A stretch of 64,000 nucleotides of DNA from Lysinibacillus fusiformis (lineage in GTDB: Bacteria; Bacillota; Bacilli; Bacillales_A; Planococcaceae): contig NZ_PDFK01000003.1 of NCBI RefSeq assembly GCF_002845985.1, positions 248,001 through 312,000 of the forward strand. The letters are read 5' to 3'. How positions within the stretch are numbered: the stretch's first letter is position 1; each line of letters starts with the position of its first letter. Of the stretch, positions 1 to 8,099 are shown one piece after another. Both the position numbers and the translations under genes were made by a program. The notes under the pieces are model-generated. The model ran no database searches and had not been told where the DNA came from. It saw only the letters and a program-made list of their open reading frames with translations.

Positions 1-40
1 AAACATCACCAAAAAATTTGATACTTGCTCGTTTGTTCAA
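1..40 (-). CDS. 5' end of an unidentified gene running off the left edge
   Basis: On the minus strand a TTG start at 40 follows a strong AGGAGGT ribosome binding site (complement of 47-53, 6 nt spacing). The visible frame reads L/M-N-K-R-A-S-I-K-F-F-G-D-V with no stop. It lies directly downstream of the chemoreceptor gene on the same strand, so the two could be co-transcribed. Thirteen residues are too few to name a family. The ribosome binding site is the main support. Confidence 0.5.
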   Translation of the reverse strand, partial: MNKRASIKFFGDV

Positions 41-85
41 GGGAATACCTCCTAGCTAATGGGGGAGAGGGATGAGCCTCTCCGT

Positions 86-1813
86 TTATTGCATGACACG
101 TTCTTTTTCTAAATAAGCAATTAAGTTATTAATATAATAAAGAACATGCTTAGATGCCTCATCTACTTCCTTTAAATGGACATCGGCTTGCTCGATATGG
201 CCAGCTTTATGGGCTTCTGCAGCAAGCTTCGCTGATTCATGGACACGTAAATGATAGCCATCCAACTCATGATAGTCCTGTAAATGGCCGAAACGTTCTA
301 CTGTCCGTGGCGCTGTGTACCATTTGCCAAGTCGGCAATCTCGATGAGAAGAAACATCGCTTGGTTCCACTTTTTCTAGGCCAAGGAACATATTATAAAT
401 GCGCCATTTCCATAAAATATGATCAGCCTTCGATAATTGTAAAAGAGCAATAGATGAAAGCTGCACATTATTGTTGGCAATAATATCATTACGGAAACGG
501 TTAATTTCTTTCCCTAATAAATGAATGTCACTGGATGTATTATGGCTATAATCACGAATATCTTCCTGCAAACTTGAAATTTCAATCATTCTCGCAGAGA
601 CTTCATCAATTGCAGCTGCTTGTTGTTGTGAAATGGCTGCTGTATTTGTAACATCTAAATTAATGCCTTCAATCGCATGCACAATGGCATTTAATAATGG
701 TAATGAATCTTTTGCCTCGACAGTAGCTTCTTTAATGATGGCTGTCGTTTCTGTAATGGAATGAGACACATCATTGGAATAACTCTTTAAATGATGAACA
801 TTCGCAGATACTTCGCTTAGAGCAGAGACCGTGTTTTCAGCTAGCTTTCGTACTTCTTGTGCTACGACCGCAAAGCCTTTTCCATGTTCACCTGCACGTG
901 CGGCTTCGATGGAGGCATTGAGAGCAAGTAAATTCGTCTGATCTGCAATTTGGTTGATTAACGTGACAACCTGCTCAATATCATTTACCCGCTTTTGCAA
1001 TTCTGAAAATGATTCTACGATAGAAGTAAACGTTTCTTCCGTTTTAAAAATTTCTGATAAGGCATGCTCAATCGCATTTTTCCCTTGCGTTGCATGGTCA
1101 ACAGATTCAGTCGTTTTCTCAGATATATGAGAAGACATACGCGCTACCTCATTAATAGAAGCGGCAATCTGTTCTGTTGCAGCAGTGGAGGATTGAATTT
1201 CCTCATTTTGTTTATCTAAGCTAAAGACCAAATCTTTCATGTACATAATTTTGGCATTAACATCCATTAAAGAGGATACTTCGCCCACTACATTTTCAAT
1301 AATGCGTTCCGTCAAGACTTCCACTAATAATTCTTGATCGACATTGACAGCGGATTGGAATGATTTCATAAATTGAAATGCCTTATTCGGCTTGATACCA
1401 AAATTGTGTAAAATATATGTCGTAATATAGAATGCGAATTGATTAAATACGACAATTAGTTTACCAGGCTCATATTGATGCTTGCGAAATAGATTGAAAA
1501 ATTTGACAGTTTCGTCTACATAATTATCATCACGTGTTGCTAAGAAAAATTGTGTTAAGTATTGATTGATATTTTCTTCACTAATGGTTAATTGAGAGGT
1601 AGGGGATATCTCGCTTAAATAATGATGAAAAATGGCATTCATGGAGGGGGTAATATCTTTTAGCTTTTGATAGAGTGTCCTCAAATGCTCCTCATCCTGT
1701 GAATGAAAATGGTTGAATGCCAGTGTTTGATGGAATCGGCCTGTTGCATGCAAATCCGTACCACGTTTTAGAAGTTCTTCTAACTCTGCTTTAGGTCGAA
1801 TACTTGAAAACAT
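86..1813 (-). CDS. Globin-coupled methyl-accepting chemotaxis protein with C-terminal CZB zinc-binding domain
   Basis: Soluble chemoreceptor of about 575 residues with no transmembrane segment. The N-terminal ~165 residues resemble the protoglobin/HemAT sensor fold. They are followed by an MCP signalling hairpin containing the conserved tip ([20 protein letters not shown] region). The last ~110 residues are a chemoreceptor zinc-binding (CZB) domain with the family His near KADHILWKW, the C-R-L-G-K-W motif and two later His residues. The start at 1813 is preferred over the upstream in-frame ATG at 1858 because GGGAGG lies just upstream of it. CZB domains in other bacteria sense zinc or hypochlorite. 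Expected role: cytoplasmic signalling to CheA/CheW. The usual proximal heme His appears to be replaced by Phe in my manual alignment, so heme binding is uncertain. Confidence 0.85.
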   Translation of the reverse strand: MFSSIRPKAELEELLKRGTDLHATGRFHQTLAFNHFHSQDEEHLRTLYQKLKDITPSMNAIFHHYLSEISPTSQLTISEENINQYLTQFFLATRDDNYVDETVKFFNLFRKHQYEPGKLIVVFNQFAFYITTYILHNFGIKPNKAFQFMKSFQSAVNVDQELLVEVLTERIIENVVGEVSSLMDVNAKIMYMKDLVFSLDKQNEEIQSSTAATEQIAASINEVARMSSHISEKTTESVDHATQGKNAIEHALSEIFKTEETFTSIVESFSELQKRVNDIEQVVTLINQIADQTNLLALNASIEAARAGEHGKGFAVVAQEVRKLAENTVSALSEVSANVHHLKSYSNDVSHSITETTAIIKEATVEAKDSLPLLNAIVHAIEGINLDVTNTAAISQQQAAAIDEVSARMIEISSLQEDIRDYSHNTSSDIHLLGKEINRFRNDIIANNNVQLSSIALLQLSKADHILWKWRIYNMFLGLEKVEPSDVSSHRDCRLGKWYTAPRTVERFGHLQDYHELDGYHLRVHESAKLAAEAHKAGHIEQADVHLKEVDEASKHVLYYINNLIAYLEKERVMQ

Positions 1814-1937
1814 AAAAATTCCTCCCAAAAAGTATGTATAATAAGGTAATAATAGCATAATTCAGGTGGTTTTAATAGACATTTCAGATGTGTTTGCTAA
1901 AATGAAATTATCTAATGACAGCAAGGAATGGGCAAAT

Positions 1938-2222
1938 ATGTATACAATTATTTACATGAAAGCGGACTACGAGCCTTGGTGGAAATTTGAAGGCTGGGAA
2001 GCTTTTATTCAAACACAAGATACATTTGAAACGAAGGAGCTTTTTGAAAGTGCATTACAGCAAAAATTAGCACACTTTCGTTCCTCTTATGACAATGAAA
2101 TGACGAAAGAAGGGCAGTATTGGGCTTTTTGGTCTGATGACGAAAGCTTCTATTGTGAGGCTTGTGATGACGATGCACAAGTTTATCATGGCATTATTGC
2201 TTGTAAAATCGGAGAGTTGTAA
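1938..2222 (+). CDS. DUF1033 family protein
   Basis: A 94-residue acidic soluble protein matching the DUF1033 pattern: a K-A-D-Y-E-P-W-W opening, FEGWE, a central A-F-W-S-D-D segment, and a C-E-A-C-D-D-D motif before a hydrophobic end. Family members normally begin right at this motif, and AAGGA lies about 11 nt upstream of the ATG at 1938, so I chose this start. The open frame extends to a GTG at 1866 that would add 24 residues. Function is unknown in the family. It is divergent from the chemoreceptor gene. Confidence 0.75.
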   Translation: MYTIIYMKADYEPWWKFEGWEAFIQTQDTFETKELFESALQQKLAHFRSSYDNEMTKEGQYWAFWSDDESFYCEACDDDAQVYHGIIACKIGEL

Positions 2223-2260
2223 AAAGATTTTGAAATAAAGTAAAAAAACAATTTCTTTAT

Positions 2261-2289
2261 TTGACAAAATTATGAATGGCGGTTATACT
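2261..2289 (+). promoter_or_regulatory. SigA-type promoter of the cold-shock gene
   Basis: TTGACA at 2261-2266 and TATACT at 2284-2289 are separated by exactly 17 nt. It would give a leader of about 145 nt before the csp start at 2444, a length typical of cold-shock mRNAs. Confidence 0.8.
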
Positions 2290-2325
2290 TAGGTTAACAA
2301 TTTAATTGCTTCACCGGAAACATGA

Positions 2326-2388
2326 ATTCACATATTACAAAAAGTGATCGCGTTAGTTCGGTACTCTTTGTAATATGTGAATTTTTTT
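2326..2388 (+). terminator. Terminator-like hairpin inside the csp leader
   Basis: A perfect 16-bp stem (2326-2341 with 2367-2382) is followed by seven T residues. It sits between the strong promoter at 2261-2289 and the csp start. It is either an attenuator or a structured cold-shock leader element, since it would otherwise end transcription before the gene. Confidence 0.7.
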
Positions 2389-2443
2389 CATTCCTTGAAG
2401 AAATTACATATTGTTCACTTTTATTTTTTGGAGGTTTTCTTAA

Positions 2444-2644
2444 ATGAAACAAGGTACAGTAAAATGGTTTAACTCAGAAAAAGGTTTTGGATTCATCGAA
2501 GTTGAAGGTGAAAACGACGTATTCGTACACTTCTCAGCTATCCAAGGCGAAGGTTTCAAAACACTTGACGAAGGTCAAAAAGTGGAATTCGAAGTTGTAG
2601 ATGGCAACCGCGGACCACAAGCTGCTAACGTAACTAAACTTTAA
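2444..2644 (+). CDS. Cold-shock protein (CspA/CspB family)
   Basis: A 66-residue single cold-shock domain, the full family length. The RNA-binding motifs K-G-F-G-F-I (RNP1) and V-F-V-H-F (RNP2) are present, with the N-terminal K-W-F-N. Such proteins bind single-stranded RNA and DNA and act as RNA chaperones in the cytoplasm. The start has a GGAGG ribosome binding site. The gene is monocistronic: a strong promoter lies at 2261-2289 and an intrinsic terminator follows at 2680-2710. Its leader contains a strong hairpin that may control expression. Bacillaceae carry several csp paralogues, so I give no letter. Confidence 0.95.
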   Translation: MKQGTVKWFNSEKGFGFIEVEGENDVFVHFSAIQGEGFKTLDEGQKVEFEVVDGNRGPQAANVTKL

Positions 2645-2679
2645 TTCTCAGTAATTAAAAAATACTTTCGTTAAACCCA

Positions 2680-2710
2680 GACATCCTATGCAAATAGGGT
2701 GTCTTTTTTT
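2680..2710 (+). terminator. Rho-independent terminator of csp
   Basis: Inverted repeat GACATCCTA / TAGGGTGTC followed by seven T residues. Confidence 0.85.
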
Positions 2711-2761
2711 GTAGCATTTAAAAGTTTAAGGGATTACAAATCATTATTTAGGTTATATATA

Positions 2762-3265
2762 GAGTAGTGGATAGAATGAGCAAAGTGAAGGATAGCCCGC
2801 AAAATTGGAGAGCATCTGAGCAAAGCGGTGGATAGGATAGCAAAAGTAGCGGATAGACTGCGTAAAGCGAAGGATAGCTTTATGAAAGTAGTGGATAGAA
2901 TCTGTAAAGTGAAGGATAACTCGCAAAAATGGAGAGCATCCGAGCAAAGCGGTGGATAGAATAGCAAAAGTAGCGGATAGACTGCGTAAAGCGAAGGATA
3001 GCTTTATGAAAGTAGTGGATAGAATCTTCAAAGCAAAGGATAGCTCGCAAAAATGGAGAGCATCTGAGCAAAGCGGTGGATAGAATAGCAAAAGTAGCGG
3101 ATAGACTGCGTAAAGCGAAGGATAGCTTTATGAAAGTAGCGGATAGAATCTTCAAAGCAAAGGATAGCTCGCAAAAATGGAGAGCATCTGAGCAAAGCGG
3201 TGGATAGGATAGCAAAAGTAGCGGATAGACCACACAAAGCGAAGGATAGCCTGCAAAATTGAAGG
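2762..3265. repeat. 124-bp tandem repeat array built from six 20-22 bp subunits
   Basis: The landmark GGAGAGCATC recurs at 2807, 2931, 3055 and 3179, exactly 124 bp apart. Each 124-bp unit contains six related subunits (about 21, 20, 22, 20, 20 and 21 bp). Most carry GGATAG followed by an AAAG-like segment; one is diverged to GGAGAGC. The array lies between the csp terminator and the YkvA-type gene. Because 124 is not a multiple of 3 and the unit lacks stops on the minus strand, several overlapping minus-strand frames are open. I regard these as a by-product of the repeat, not genes. Confidence 0.9.
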
Positions 3266-3356
3266 GCAACCGTGCTAAGTAGAGAAAAGACTGCACTTAA
3301 TAGTAGCGAATACCATGGAAAAAATTCTAGATTGTTTGTAATAATGAAGGAGGTAG

Positions 3357-3848
3357 ATGGATTTGCAGAATGTAGAAAAATTGCCTGAGGAACAGGAGCA
3401 GCAAGATTTTTATCAGAAGTTGCGTATGAAATTAGTAGCTTTTCTTGGATCGAAGAAGGGGAAAAAGAATAAATTTGCGCCTTATTTAATGTTTGTGCCT
3501 GATTTATTTCATTTATTAATTAAAACAGTAACCGATGCGGGTGTAGATAAGAAAAGTCGAGCTTTAATAGGGGCTTCTATTGCGTATTTTGTGCTGCCGA
3601 TTGATCTGATGCCAGAGGGATTATTAGGCTTTGGTGGCTACTTAGATGATGTGGTGCTGGCGACTTTTGTGATCAATACGATCATCAATAAATTGGGGCC
3701 GGAAGTAGTGGAAAAGCATTGGACAGGGGACGATAAGCTGTTACATGTGCTACAAAAAGTTGCAGAAGTGAGTGATGAGGTAGTCAGTAAGATCCCTGTG
3801 AAATCACCAATCGCTCAGTTTGTGAAGCAAGAAAGTAAGGATAAATAA
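3357..3848 (+). CDS. YkvA-type DUF1232 membrane protein
   Basis: A 163-residue protein with a central DUF1232 segment (residues ~60-115) containing a hydrophobic stretch with the family signature A-Y-F-V-L-P-I-D-L-M-P-E-G and L-D-D-V-V. The C-terminal half is a soluble helical extension. Function is unknown. AAGGAGG lies only 3 nt before the ATG at 3357, so a TTG at 3363 (9 nt spacing) may be the true start. It is followed by a bidirectional terminator shared with the convergent protease gene. Confidence 0.8.
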   Translation: MDLQNVEKLPEEQEQQDFYQKLRMKLVAFLGSKKGKKNKFAPYLMFVPDLFHLLIKTVTDAGVDKKSRALIGASIAYFVLPIDLMPEGLLGFGGYLDDVVLATFVINTIINKLGPEVVEKHWTGDDKLLHVLQKVAEVSDEVVSKIPVKSPIAQFVKQESKDK

Positions 3849-3864
3849 TAATATTATGTAAACT
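3847..3864 (+). repeat. 18-bp dispersed motif, copy 1
   Basis: AATAATATTATGTAAACT, identical to 17871-17888 and one mismatch from 5489-5506. This copy lies just after the YkvA-type gene, whereas the other two lie upstream of genes near promoters. Confidence 0.6.
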
Positions 3865-3874
3865 CTATTCCCCC

Positions 3875-3909
3875 AAAAAATGAACCTGCTTACCACAAGT
3901 TCATTTTTT
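3875..3909. terminator. Bidirectional terminator
   Basis: TGAAC (3881-3885) pairs with GTTCA (3899-3903), with six A on one side and six T on the other. It serves both convergent genes, although the stem is short. Confidence 0.6.
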
Positions 3910-4725
3910 ATGTTGCGCTTCTAATAAATGATGGAGCTGTTGAACGGGTACGAACAGGCCGACACGACCAATCGGCTCATGTTTCATCGTCGCAAAGATA
4001 ATGCCAATGACCTTCCCCTGTTGGTCGATTACAGGGCTACCACTATTCCCCCGATAAACCGGGGCTTTCAGCATCATAACGGGCTCCTGCCAATCCTCTA
4101 ATTGAATGGATTCTAGTAGTGTCCCTTCATTCGCAATACCTGTAAATGCGAGAGGGTTACCAATAAAATAAATATGTTCATCCGCAGAAAAAGGTGGATC
4201 TTCTGCTAGTGGGAGATAGGGGAGTTGCTCGGCCTCCACTTGTACTAGAGCTAAATCTACTGCTGGATAACTTTCGATTAACGTTGCCTCCATCAATCCC
4301 TCGTCTGGAAATACAACAGATAATGAAGTGGCATCTTCTACTACGTGGGCATTGGTGACAATAAGCCCGTCAGGAGAAATGGCAAAACCAGTGCCTTTGC
4401 TAGAGCCAGTCGAGATTTCAACGACTGCCTTTTTATAGGTTTGTATATCCTCTTGTGCCGAGAGTCGGGTTGAAACTTTGATGAATTCAATCGCTGGAAT
4501 GGAATAAATTTGAAAAACTAAGGCGAATGTATTGAAAAATAGGACCATTGCCATGCCCCACACCATCCAACGCACAAGAGGTTTTTGTTTTTTGGGCTTT
4601 TTTCCATGAAGCCGTTCTTCTCGTTCTCGTGCTAATGCTTTTTGTTGTACTTCGAGTACGAGCTCAATGAATTCTTCTTCCGTCAATTCTTCTTGCTTGG
4701 ATGTTGCATTATGTATGTCACTCAT
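3901..4725 (-). CDS. Membrane-anchored trypsin-like (S1C, HtrA/DegP-type) serine protease without PDZ domain
   Basis: A 274-residue protein. An acidic cytoplasmic N-terminus is followed by one transmembrane helix (residues ~52-74) and an extracytoplasmic trypsin-like domain. The full catalytic triad is visible: His127 in T-N-A-H-V-V, Asp157 in V-D-L-A-L-V and Ser228 in G-N-S-G-S-P. The usual HtrA PDZ domain is absent, since the protein ends ~45 residues after the catalytic Ser. Likely role: cleavage of misfolded or regulatory proteins outside the membrane. The lipoprotein gene upstream on the same strand is separated by a weak terminator. A lipoprotein at 17957-19060 has the same fold with a destroyed triad. 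Confidence 0.88.
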   Translation of the reverse strand: MSDIHNATSKQEELTEEEFIELVLEVQQKALAREREERLHGKKPKKQKPLVRWMVWGMAMVLFFNTFALVFQIYSIPAIEFIKVSTRLSAQEDIQTYKKAVVEISTGSSKGTGFAISPDGLIVTNAHVVEDATSLSVVFPDEGLMEATLIESYPAVDLALVQVEAEQLPYLPLAEDPPFSADEHIYFIGNPLAFTGIANEGTLLESIQLEDWQEPVMMLKAPVYRGNSGSPVIDQQGKVIGIIFATMKHEPIGRVGLFVPVQQLHHLLEAQHKK

Positions 4726-4743
4726 ATAAGACCCCCTAAGCTA

Positions 4744-4776
4744 AAATAACAGGTGCCCAAGCTGGACGCCTGTTAT
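4744..4776 (-). terminator. Possible weak terminator after the lipoprotein gene
   Basis: ATAACAGG (4746-4753) pairs with CCTGTTAT (4769-4776). On the minus strand it is followed by ATTTTA, a poor T-tract. Confidence 0.45.
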
Positions 4777-4783
4777 CATCAAA

Positions 4784-5410
4784 CTATTCTATTTTTTGCA
4801 AGGTGGATGTTACAACAAATGGTTCATCTTGATCTGTCTCCATCGTATCCTCTATGCGAATTAGGCCTATATCTTTCACAAAATATTTGGTCGTCGTCAT
4901 TTGATCTTTAGAGCGGGTTAGCTGGATCACATCTTGATAAATGTTTGTTCCTGTATCAACAGTGGCGGTCGTTGATTGAATGGTCCAGCCTTGAAAACTT
5001 GTCCCAACTTGTAATGGCTTTTGAAGAATTGTTTCCAGTACAGGATAAGAAGCTGCCTCTGCTGCACTTGGCAAACTTGGATTGCTGTCAACTGGTTCCC
5101 GATAGACAAGATCAATATTTGTATCCGTTATGCGATAGATTTTTAAGAGAGTCACACCACCATTATCCTCTATTTGTGCAATATGCTGTGGATCGAGATA
5201 GGTTGTACGCAGTGTGAAGCTAGCAAACTCATTTCCTTCTCCTTGAAAATAGGCCGTAGACCCATCAGCTGGAAAATAGGAGAGAAGCGATGTTTGTTTC
5301 TGCTCAACAGGCTGTTTGTCCTCCGCAGTTGGCGTGGGCTCTACTTTTCCTTCTTCATTACAACCAGTGAGTAAAAATGCAAGAGAAAATACTAGGACAA
5401 AGTGTCTCAT
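4784..5410 (-). CDS. Lipoprotein of unknown function
   Basis: A protein of about 208 residues with a lipoprotein signal peptide (hydrophobic stretch ending L-L-T-G-C, Cys17). A Pro/Glu-rich linker follows, then a mostly beta-strand-like domain. It should be exported and lipid-anchored on the outer face of the membrane. I do not recognise a family. The AAGGAG ribosome binding site is 7 nt from the ATG at 5410 but only 1-2 nt from the in-frame ATG at 5416, which favours 5410. The serine protease gene lies 58 nt downstream on the same strand. Confidence 0.75.
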   Translation of the reverse strand: MRHFVLVFSLAFLLTGCNEEGKVEPTPTAEDKQPVEQKQTSLLSYFPADGSTAYFQGEGNEFASFTLRTTYLDPQHIAQIEDNGGVTLLKIYRITDTNIDLVYREPVDSNPSLPSAAEAASYPVLETILQKPLQVGTSFQGWTIQSTTATVDTGTNIYQDVIQLTRSKDQMTTTKYFVKDIGLIRIEDTMETDQDEPFVVTSTLQKIE

Positions 5411-5488
5411 AGGCATACTCCTTCGCTATTTTCTTTCATTATACGTGAATGCGAGACGTTATACGAGTGATATGAGGTTAATATAAAT

Positions 5489-5506
5489 AATTATATTATG
5501 TAAACT
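5489..5506 (+). repeat. 18-bp dispersed motif, copy 2
   Basis: AATTATATTATGTAAACT, one mismatch from the identical copies at 3847-3864 and 17871-17888. It lies 12 nt upstream of a possible promoter (TTGTCT 5519-5524, TATGAT 5542-5547, 17 nt spacer) for the DinB-type gene. Confidence 0.55.
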
Positions 5507-5579
5507 ATAATCAGAAACTTGTCTCCCATGGGAAAATTAACTATGATAGAAATGAAGTTGAAGAGTGGGGGGCAAAGAT

Positions 5580-6050
5580 ATGTATAGACAAATTGATGAT
5601 TTTTTACAGGAATGGTCGAATGCATCTAAAGGAACACTGCAAGTATTACAGGCTCTAACAGATGATAAGCTAAATCAAAATATTGTGGAGGGCCACAGTA
5701 CACTTGGCTGGCTAGGCTGGCATTTAGTTGGGGCTGCAGGCTATTTTAGTTATCTGGCAGGCTTAAAGGTGCCAATGATTCGACAAGAAGATCCCGTACC
5801 AACGACAGCTGCTGACATTGTGACAGCCTATGAAAATATTGCCAACGGTATTAAAGAGGAAGTGGCAAAGCTTTCTAACGAAGATTTACTAGAGGTAGTC
5901 AATGGCTTTACAGCGCCAATGCCAAAAGGGGCTTTATTACGTGTATTGATCGACCATCAAACACATCATCGTGGACAAATGACGGTTCTGCTACGTCAAG
6001 CTGGTTTACCAGTACCTGGTGTGATGGGACCAACAAAAGAAATGCAATAA
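5580..6050 (+). CDS. DinB-like family protein
   Basis: A 156-residue four-helix-bundle protein of the DinB/YfiT superfamily. Metal-ligand-like His residues are visible in L-G-W-H-L-V-G (helix 2) and in D-H-Q-T-H-H-R-G-Q-M (helix 4). Members are metal-dependent enzymes, often thiol transferases, though most are uncharacterised. The ATG at 5580 is preferred to the in-frame GTG at 5565 because the G-rich ribosome binding site at 5567-5572 lies between them. A palindrome at 6062-6082 may end the transcript. Confidence 0.85.
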   Translation: MYRQIDDFLQEWSNASKGTLQVLQALTDDKLNQNIVEGHSTLGWLGWHLVGAAGYFSYLAGLKVPMIRQEDPVPTTAADIVTAYENIANGIKEEVAKLSNEDLLEVVNGFTAPMPKGALLRVLIDHQTHHRGQMTVLLRQAGLPVPGVMGPTKEMQ

Positions 6051-6096
6051 TTATTCAAGCGGCAGATAAATCATTTATCTGCTGTATTTCTAAAAA

Positions 6097-6125
6097 TTGA
6101 CACTTACCTACTAGTAAGTTAGTAT
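6097..6125 (+). promoter_or_regulatory. Autoregulated promoter with palindromic operator, leaderless tetR-type gene
   Basis: TTGACA (6097-6102) and TAGTAT (6120-6125) are spaced by 17 nt. A palindrome, ACTTAC...GTAAGT (6102-6119), fills the spacer. The expected transcription start is at or next to the ATG at 6132, so the mRNA appears leaderless and no ribosome binding site is visible. A repressor bound to the palindrome would block RNA polymerase. CTTACTAGTAAG at 54891-54902 is a closely related site. Confidence 0.7.
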
Positions 6126-6131
6126 AAAACC

Positions 6132-6689
6132 ATGACAAATAGAAAAACGCAAATTATAGAATTATCATTGAAGCATATTCAGGAAAAAGGTTTCACATCA
6201 TTTAGTTATGACCATTTAGCTAAAGAGCTTGGCGTTACGAAGGCAAGTATTCATTATCATTTTGAAAAGAAAGGAGACTTAGGAGTTGCGGTTTGCGAAA
6301 GGATTCAACAAGGGCTAGAAGGGACGTATAAAACGATTCAAGATTCCGCTATACCAGTGGAGGAAAAACCTTTTGCTTTTATTTTGCAACGAGTAAAATG
6401 CCTAGAAAAAGAGGGTGTTTGTCCTATTTCAGCTTTACAGGCAGATTATCAAGAATTACCACAACGGATGCAAGACAAGCTACAACAGCTTAGTCAAATG
6501 GAAATCGATGTTTTTGTAGCCCTATTGAAGGAAGCCAAACAACAGGGTGCACTCCAAGCGACGGATGATTTAGAGTCTCTAGCCATATTGCTTATTTCTA
6601 GTACAAAGGGTGCGTTACAATATAAACGCGTTTTAGGAGAAGCGTTTTTTGTAAAAATGCTGGAGCAATTAAAGGCGTTATTAAAATAA
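6132..6689 (+). CDS. TetR/AcrR family transcriptional regulator
   Basis: A 185-residue protein. The N-terminal TetR helix-turn-helix (residues ~8-52) contains the typical Y-D-H-L-A-K-E-L-G-V-T-K-A-S-I-H-Y-H-F pattern. The rest is a helical ligand-binding domain with a conserved-looking C-P-I-S segment. It likely represses itself and the fabF-type gene that starts 27 nt downstream. A palindrome between its own -35 and -10 boxes is the probable operator. The ligand is unknown; a fatty-acid-related one is a guess from the neighbour. Confidence 0.88.
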   Translation: MTNRKTQIIELSLKHIQEKGFTSFSYDHLAKELGVTKASIHYHFEKKGDLGVAVCERIQQGLEGTYKTIQDSAIPVEEKPFAFILQRVKCLEKEGVCPISALQADYQELPQRMQDKLQQLSQMEIDVFVALLKEAKQQGALQATDDLESLAILLISSTKGALQYKRVLGEAFFVKMLEQLKALLK

Positions 6690-6716
6690 TTTTCTAAATA
6701 ACAAGGAGAGATGTGC

Positions 6717-7952
6717 ATGGTACGAAGAGTCGTTGTGACTGGATATGGTGTTGTATCTCCATTAGGGAATACAGTTTCAGCCCTATGGGAGAATATAAAA
6801 ACTGGGAAATCAGGAATTCAAAAAATTCAAGGAGAGCAATTCAGCGGTATTAATACGCAAATTGCAGGGACGATTACAGATTTTGACGCAACACAGTATA
6901 TGGATAAAAAAGAAATCAGTAAGTATGATTTATTTGTGCAATATGCAGTTGCCGCTTCTCAACAAGCTTTAGAGCAAGCCAATTTAAATATGGAGCAGAT
7001 CGATAAGGAGCGTCTAGGTGTTTATGTTGGCTCAGGCATTGGTGGTATTGAGACGATTTTAGAGAATCATCAGGCAATGCTCGATAATGGGCCTAGAAGG
7101 GTGTCCCCATTCATGGTGCCAATGATGATTAGCAATATGGCCGCGGGAATACTAGCGATACAAACAGGCTTTAAAGGGCCAAGCTTTTCACCTGTCTCAG
7201 CCTGTGCAACAGGAAACCAAGCGATTGGAGAAGCCTTCTTAGCTATACGACATGGCTATGCGGATGGCATTTTAGCAGGTGGAGCAGAGGCGCCCATCAA
7301 TCCACTTAGCTTTGCAGGTTTCTCACGAATGAAAGCAATGTCTACCAGAAATGATGAGCCAGCAAAAGCAAGCCGTCCCTTCGACAGTGAGCGAGATGGC
7401 TTTGTCATGTCAGAAGGAGCTGGCATCGTATTCTTAGAGGAATATGAACATGCCAAACAAAGGGGCGCAACGATTCTTGGTGAGATTGTAGGCTATGGTG
7501 TCACAACAGATGCTTACCACATTACAGCACCTGATTATACGGGCGCTGCCAATGCGATGAAATTAGCCTTAAAAATGGGCGATATAGATGTATCGACTGT
7601 CGATTACATTAATGCGCATGGTACTAGTACACCAGAGGGCGATAAATCCGAAACAAAGGCAATTAAAAGTGTCTTTGGCGAACATGCCTATCACTTAAAG
7701 GTGAGCTCTACAAAATCGATGACAGGGCATCTCTTTGGAGCGGCTGGGGGCATCGAAGCCATTGTTACATTGAAAAGTATAATGGAAGGCATCATTCCGC
7801 CAACCATTAATTACGAAACACCAGATCCAGAGTGTGATTTAAACTATGTGCCGAACAAGGCACTACAACAACCTGTCAATATTGCGTTATCCAATGGTTT
7901 TGGCTTTGGGGGCCATAATGCCGTACTAGCGTTTAAAAAGGTGGAGGAATAA
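6717..7952 (+). CDS. fabF: 3-oxoacyl-ACP synthase II (FabF type)
   Basis: A 411-residue thiolase-fold condensing enzyme that extends acyl-ACP with malonyl-ACP in fatty acid synthesis. The catalytic Cys is in S-A-C-A-T-G-N (~163). The two active-site His are in A-H-G-T-S-T-P and in K-S-M-T-G-H-L-F-G-A-A-G, and the C-terminal G-F-G-G-H-N is present. The ATG at 6717 is favoured over 6711 because AAGGAG (6703-6708) gives 8 nt rather than 2 nt spacing. It probably forms an operon with the TetR gene and is not beside fabH, the usual partner. It may therefore be an accessory paralogue used under particular conditions. Confidence 0.92.
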   Translation: MVRRVVVTGYGVVSPLGNTVSALWENIKTGKSGIQKIQGEQFSGINTQIAGTITDFDATQYMDKKEISKYDLFVQYAVAASQQALEQANLNMEQIDKERLGVYVGSGIGGIETILENHQAMLDNGPRRVSPFMVPMMISNMAAGILAIQTGFKGPSFSPVSACATGNQAIGEAFLAIRHGYADGILAGGAEAPINPLSFAGFSRMKAMSTRNDEPAKASRPFDSERDGFVMSEGAGIVFLEEYEHAKQRGATILGEIVGYGVTTDAYHITAPDYTGAANAMKLALKMGDIDVSTVDYINAHGTSTPEGDKSETKAIKSVFGEHAYHLKVSSTKSMTGHLFGAAGGIEAIVTLKSIMEGIIPPTINYETPDPECDLNYVPNKALQQPVNIALSNGFGFGGHNAVLAFKKVEE

Positions 7953-7974
7953 AAATCGAGTAATCGTTGATGAA

Positions 7975-8018
7975 AAGAATGGTAGGAGCATCCAGCTTCT
8001 TACCATTCTTTTATTTTT
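7975..8018 (+). terminator. Terminator after fabF
   Basis: AAGAATGGTA / TACCATTCTT stem followed by TTATTTTT. Confidence 0.85.
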
Positions 8019-8099
8019 GCCCCTCCTAAGAAATCGTTTCATTCAATAAACCTTTCTTATAATAAATCAATCAAAAGCTATATTATGGTAATTGGAAGA

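Noticed and set aside
2807..3179. CRISPR-like spacing of repeats
   Set aside because: Repeats are contiguous 124-bp tandem units without unique spacers and no cas genes are present.
2734..3296. Several overlapping minus-strand open frames rich in Leu, Ser and Phe
   Set aside because: They arise from the stop-free 124-bp repeat unit in shifting frames, have no ribosome binding sites, and their proteins only repeat the DNA repeat.
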